Below, in pieces: positions 7,327-8,920 of a stretch of DNA of 8,920 nucleotides. The DNA is from Planctomycetota bacterium (GTDB taxonomy: Bacteria; Planctomycetota; Planctomycetia; Pirellulales; UBA7805). The stretch spans positions 1-8,920 of the forward strand of contig JAUWIQ010000051.1 of assembly GCA_030605285.1 (NCBI GenBank), given 5' to 3'. The stretch's first letter is position 1; every line of letters starts with the position of its first letter. The notes beneath the pieces were generated by a model. That model was not told the DNA's origin. It was given only the letters and a program-made list of their open reading frames with translations, and searched no databases. The translations under genes were made by a program, and so were the position numbers.

Positions 7327-8142
7327 ATGTCGCTATTGAAAGTAGAAGGACTCGTCAAAGCCTACGGTCGCCGACGGGTCGTCGACGGAATCAATTTTGA
7401 GGTTGCTCATCGCGAAATCGTTGGGCTTCTTGGCCCGAATGGTGCCGGTAAGACAACCTGTTTCCGCATGACATGCGGGATGATTGAGCCCGATGCGGGT
7501 CATGTGATGCTGCACGATGTGGATGTGACACCTTGGCCCATGTATCGCCGTGCCCGTGAAGGTGGCATGGGTTATCTGGCACAGGAGCAGTCCGTGTTCC
7601 GAAAATTGAGCGTTGAGGATAATATCGCAAGTGTGCTGCAGTTGCTCGGTGTCGACCGTAAGCAGCGAAGGCGTCGAACGGAAGAGTTGCTCGAACGATT
7701 CAATATCACGAAGATCCGGAAGTCGAAGGCCCAGTATATTTCAGGTGGCGAAAAACGACGACTGGAGATTGCCCGTTGTCTTGTTTCCGATCCACGAATC
7801 ATCCTTCTGGATGAGCCGTTTACGGGGATTGACCCGGTAACGATCAATAGTATTCAAGACATCATTACGGGGTTGCGCGATAGTGGTATCTCGATCCTTA
7901 TTACCGACCACCGTGAGCAGGAAACATTGGCCATCACGAATAGGAGCTATGTGATTCGCGATGGACAGGTGCTTTGTCATGGTACCCCGTCCGAGGTTCT
8001 CAATAATTCTGAGGCGCGGAAATACTATTTTGGCGACACACCTGCAGTCGGTGTCGGCAGGCCACTCGGGAAGAGTTTGACAAAGGGTAGGGAGCGGGAT
8101 CATCCCGATCAGCCCAAAAAACCGCGGCGGCGAACCGCTTAG
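7327..8142 (+). CDS. lptB: LptB-type ABC transporter ATPase
   Basis: ATPase subunit that, in the Lpt system, powers extraction of lipopolysaccharide from the inner membrane with LptF/LptG. 271 residues. Walker A is GPNGAGKTT at 36-44 (K42), the Q-loop is around QEQSVFRKLSV, the signature is SGGEKRRLEIAR from 139, Walker B is IILLDEPFTGID with D162/E163, and the switch histidine is H195 in ITDHREQETL. The sequences YLAQEQSVFRKLSV, SGGEKRR and ITDHREQETL are typical of LptB rather than branched-chain amino acid ATPases. After about residue 240 there is a basic, Pro/Arg/Lys-rich tail of about 30 residues (ending KKPRRRTA) that a standard LptB of about 240 residues lacks. ATG 7327 follows an AGG at 7318-7320. 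It lies 27 bases after signal peptidase copy 2, so the two may be co-transcribed. No lptA, lptC, lptF or lptG is in view. Confidence 0.92.
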   Translation: MSLLKVEGLVKAYGRRRVVDGINFEVAHREIVGLLGPNGAGKTTCFRMTCGMIEPDAGHVMLHDVDVTPWPMYRRAREGGMGYLAQEQSVFRKLSVEDNIASVLQLLGVDRKQRRRRTEELLERFNITKIRKSKAQYISGGEKRRLEIARCLVSDPRIILLDEPFTGIDPVTINSIQDIITGLRDSGISILITDHREQETLAITNRSYVIRDGQVLCHGTPSEVLNNSEARKYYFGDTPAVGVGRPLGKSLTKGRERDHPDQPKKPRRRTA

Positions 8143-8191
8143 GAAAACTTGCTGCCGCATGTACGGTAAGAAGCTGTTAAAGCCTTGGAAA

Positions 8192-8261
8192 TTCGGGATT
8201 TGCAGCGGCTATATATTACCAAAGCTTTCGGGATTGGCAGCCGATATGGTATTAGATGCTC
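8192..8261 (+). repeat. Degenerate tandem duplication, about 35-base period
   Basis: Bases 8192-8212 and 8227-8247 agree at 18 of 21 positions; both begin TTCGGGATT, continue GCAGC and end TAT. The copies start 35 bases apart and are directly adjacent, with decayed 3' parts (atattac against gtattag with a one-base offset). It sits in the leader of the acidic gene. Confidence 0.6.
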
Positions 8262-8275
8262 TGGTGTGGTATTAG
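8247..8275 (+). repeat. TGGTATTAG direct repeat, 20-base spacing
   Basis: Identical TGGTATTAG at 8247-8255 and 8267-8275. Starts are 20 bases apart, about two helical turns, which would put both on the same DNA face as in a tandem binding site. That role is inference. Confidence 0.45.
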
Positions 8276-8360
8276 TTTCACCGCCTCTCCTATGGGTGAG
8301 TGAATCGTCTGGAAAAACAGAATAAAAAGGGCCCCTCGGCAAAATTGCCAAAGAGCCAAC

Positions 8361-8367
8361 AAGGAGG
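8361..8367 (+). promoter_or_regulatory. Near-perfect Shine-Dalgarno site of the acidic gene
   Basis: AAGGAGG, followed by TAGAG, lies 5 bases before ATG 8373 and is almost fully complementary to the 16S rRNA 3' end. No other gene in the window has such a site, so this gene is probably translated at a high rate. Confidence 0.8.
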
Positions 8368-8372
8368 TAGAG

Positions 8373-8717
8373 ATGCCCGAAGATTATGAGAAGGAATCCC
8401 CTGAAATTGACGAGGATGCCAAGTGCGAGGCACATCGCGAGGGGATGGAAGAAGAATACGAAGAGGAAGAAATTACCAGTGAAGAAGTTGACAGAGTTCT
8501 CGAATCATTGACTAATCTGCTGGAGTCTGTCGAAAGCGCGACCGTTCATGAATACCTGGAAGAGACTTACAATCAGATTTTCAGTCTGATTTACGAAGAA
8601 GAGGAAGTCACCGAAGAGGAAGTCACCGAAGAGGATGAAATGGTTGCATTAGAGGAAGATGAGGTCGATTTCGAGGACGACCTAGAAGACGATCTGCGGA
8701 ACGAGGAAGCGGCCTAG
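8373..8717 (+). CDS. Small, extremely acidic protein of unknown function
   Basis: 114 residues, more than a third of them Glu or Asp, so strongly negative. I do not recognise it. There is no signal peptide or membrane helix. Residues about 37-72 (from SEEVDRVLESLTNLLE to NQIFSLIY) have the leucine/isoleucine spacing of one or two amphipathic helices; acidic low-complexity stretches lie on either side. The EEVTEEEVTEE segment comes from a 15-base tandem repeat (8601-8630). A single Cys is near the N-terminus. The strong Shine-Dalgarno site and the terminator at 8811-8845 argue for a real, well expressed, single-gene unit. Possible roles include binding a basic protein, nucleic acid mimicry or metal binding; none is shown by the sequence. 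The stop codon lies inside the first copy of a 25-base repeat. Confidence 0.8.
   Translation: MPEDYEKESPEIDEDAKCEAHREGMEEEYEEEEITSEEVDRVLESLTNLLESVESATVHEYLEETYNQIFSLIYEEEEVTEEEVTEEDEMVALEEDEVDFEDDLEDDLRNEEAA
8571..8591 (+). repeat. Inverted repeat inside the acidic gene
   Basis: AATCAGA (8571-8577) and TCTGATT (8585-8591) are perfect inverted copies around a 7-base loop. It could form a 7-bp hairpin in the mRNA. It may be a chance result of codon choice. Confidence 0.4.
8601..8635 (+). repeat. 15-base tandem repeat coding for EEVTE units
   Basis: GAGGAAGTCACCGAA occurs twice in perfect tandem (8601-8615, 8616-8630), followed by GAGGA of a third partial copy. The period is a multiple of three, so copy number can change without shifting the frame. 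Confidence 0.8.
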
Positions 8718-8776
8718 TCCGCCAGAAAAGCCAGCGGCCTAGTCCGCCAGAGAAGCCAGCGGCCTAGTCCGCCAGA
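8708..8776 (+). repeat. 25-base tandem repeat, 2.8 copies, starting over a stop codon
   Basis: Copies start at 8708, 8733 and 8758; the third is cut after 19 bases. Each has the core GCGGCCTAGTCCGCCAGA; copies 1 and 2 differ at one base (AAAA against AGAA). The TAG in copy 1 (8715-8717) is the stop of the acidic gene. The period is not a multiple of three, so the TAGs at 8715, 8740 and 8765 fall in all three forward frames. Confidence 0.9.
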
Positions 8777-8810
8777 TTGTCACACGTTGTTGGTATGCTC
8801 AAACAACCAA

Positions 8811-8845
8811 AGCCCTCTTCGGCCAGTCCCGGAGAGGGCTTTTTT
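8811..8845 (+). terminator. Intrinsic terminator after the acidic gene
   Basis: AGCCCTCTTCGG (8811-8822) pairs with CCGGAGAGGGCT (8829-8840) as a 12-bp stem with one G-U pair and a 6-base loop (CCAGTC). Six Ts follow (8840-8845). This is a textbook Rho-independent terminator on the + strand, about 95 bases after the stop codon. Confidence 0.93.
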
Positions 8846-8920
8846 GTCACCTGCAGCAGTCGGGGGGGTGAATCTCCCCGTTGCCCTTCTGGCTACGGAG
8901 CAGCAACGGATGGGTCTCTC
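8846..8920. other. Right-edge region after the terminator
   Basis: 75 bases with no supported gene. It holds a G7 run (8863-8869 region) and a CCCC run that could pair weakly around GGTGAATCT. Nothing else is recognised. Confidence 0.3.

Larger units (their letters stand above)
8143..8372 (+). other. 230-base leader upstream of the acidic gene
   Basis: No open frame of note. It holds a degenerate tandem pair of about 35 bases (8192-8261), a 9-base direct repeat spaced 20 bases apart (8247-8275), a TCACC/GGTGA inverted repeat (8278-8282 with 8295-8299), a small GGCA-AAAT-TGCC hairpin (8338-8349) and a strong Shine-Dalgarno site. A weak promoter-like pair TTGGAA (8185-8190) and TATATA (8210-8215), spaced 19 bases, may serve the gene. 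No terminator for lptB is visible. Confidence 0.5.

Noticed and set aside
8139..8435. 98-codon open frame on the - strand covering the leader and the start of the acidic gene
   Set aside because: It has no ribosome binding site and conflicts with a gene that has a near-perfect one; its hydrophobic look comes from reading acidic codons in reverse.
8708..8776. CRISPR-like array
   Set aside because: The copies are directly adjacent with no unique spacers of constant length, so this is a simple tandem repeat.
8846..8920. A second terminator or RNA gene after 8846
   Set aside because: The G and C runs pair poorly and no T run follows; the window ends too soon to judge.
1..8920. Defence island, prophage, transposon or toxin-antitoxin module
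   Set aside because: No nuclease, integrase, transposase, methylase or toxin motif and no terminal inverted repeats were seen; genes look like ordinary chromosomal envelope and metabolic genes.

Overview
The window looks like chromosomal DNA from a planctomycete, probably of the Pirellula-like group. The main reason is a pair of very long type I signal peptidases. Each has a four-cysteine zinc-ribbon between its catalytic Ser and Lys, and a large beta-rich insert before the final GDNS/DSR box, a layout I associate with Planctomycetota. Weak or absent Shine-Dalgarno sites at most starts agree with this. All credible genes lie on the + strand and are tightly spaced, with no sign of a mobile element, CRISPR array, tRNA or rRNA.

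Layout. 1-705: 3' part of a family 2 glycosyltransferase, cut by the window edge. 702-2360: a 552-residue protein joined to it by an ATGA stop/start overlap; not recognised with certainty, but its motif order resembles the bacillithiol enzyme BshC. 2536-3885: a GNAT-type protein with an apparent second GNAT-like region and an SCP2-like tail, similar in layout to Eis. 3940-5307: signal peptidase I, copy 1. 5420-7299: signal peptidase I, copy 2, split into two overlapping reading frames by an apparent one-base loss in a G4 run near 6498-6501. 7327-8142: LptB-type ABC ATPase. 8143-8372: a leader with degenerate direct repeats. 8373-8717: a very acidic 114-residue protein with a near-perfect Shine-Dalgarno site. 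8708-8776: a 25-nt tandem repeat that begins over the stop codon of that gene. 8811-8845: a strong intrinsic terminator.

How they fit together. The central and right parts concern the cell envelope: two signal peptidases to mature exported proteins, an ATPase of the lipopolysaccharide export type, and a glycosyltransferase of the kind that uses nucleotide sugars. The two proteins between 702 and 3885 have no assigned role. The acidic gene forms a separate unit with its own leader, strong ribosome binding site and terminator.

I see no clear new defence or mobile system. The points most worth a second look are the frameshift in signal peptidase copy 2, the zinc-ribbon/beta-insert signal peptidase pair, the BshC-like protein, and the acidic gene with its flanking repeats.
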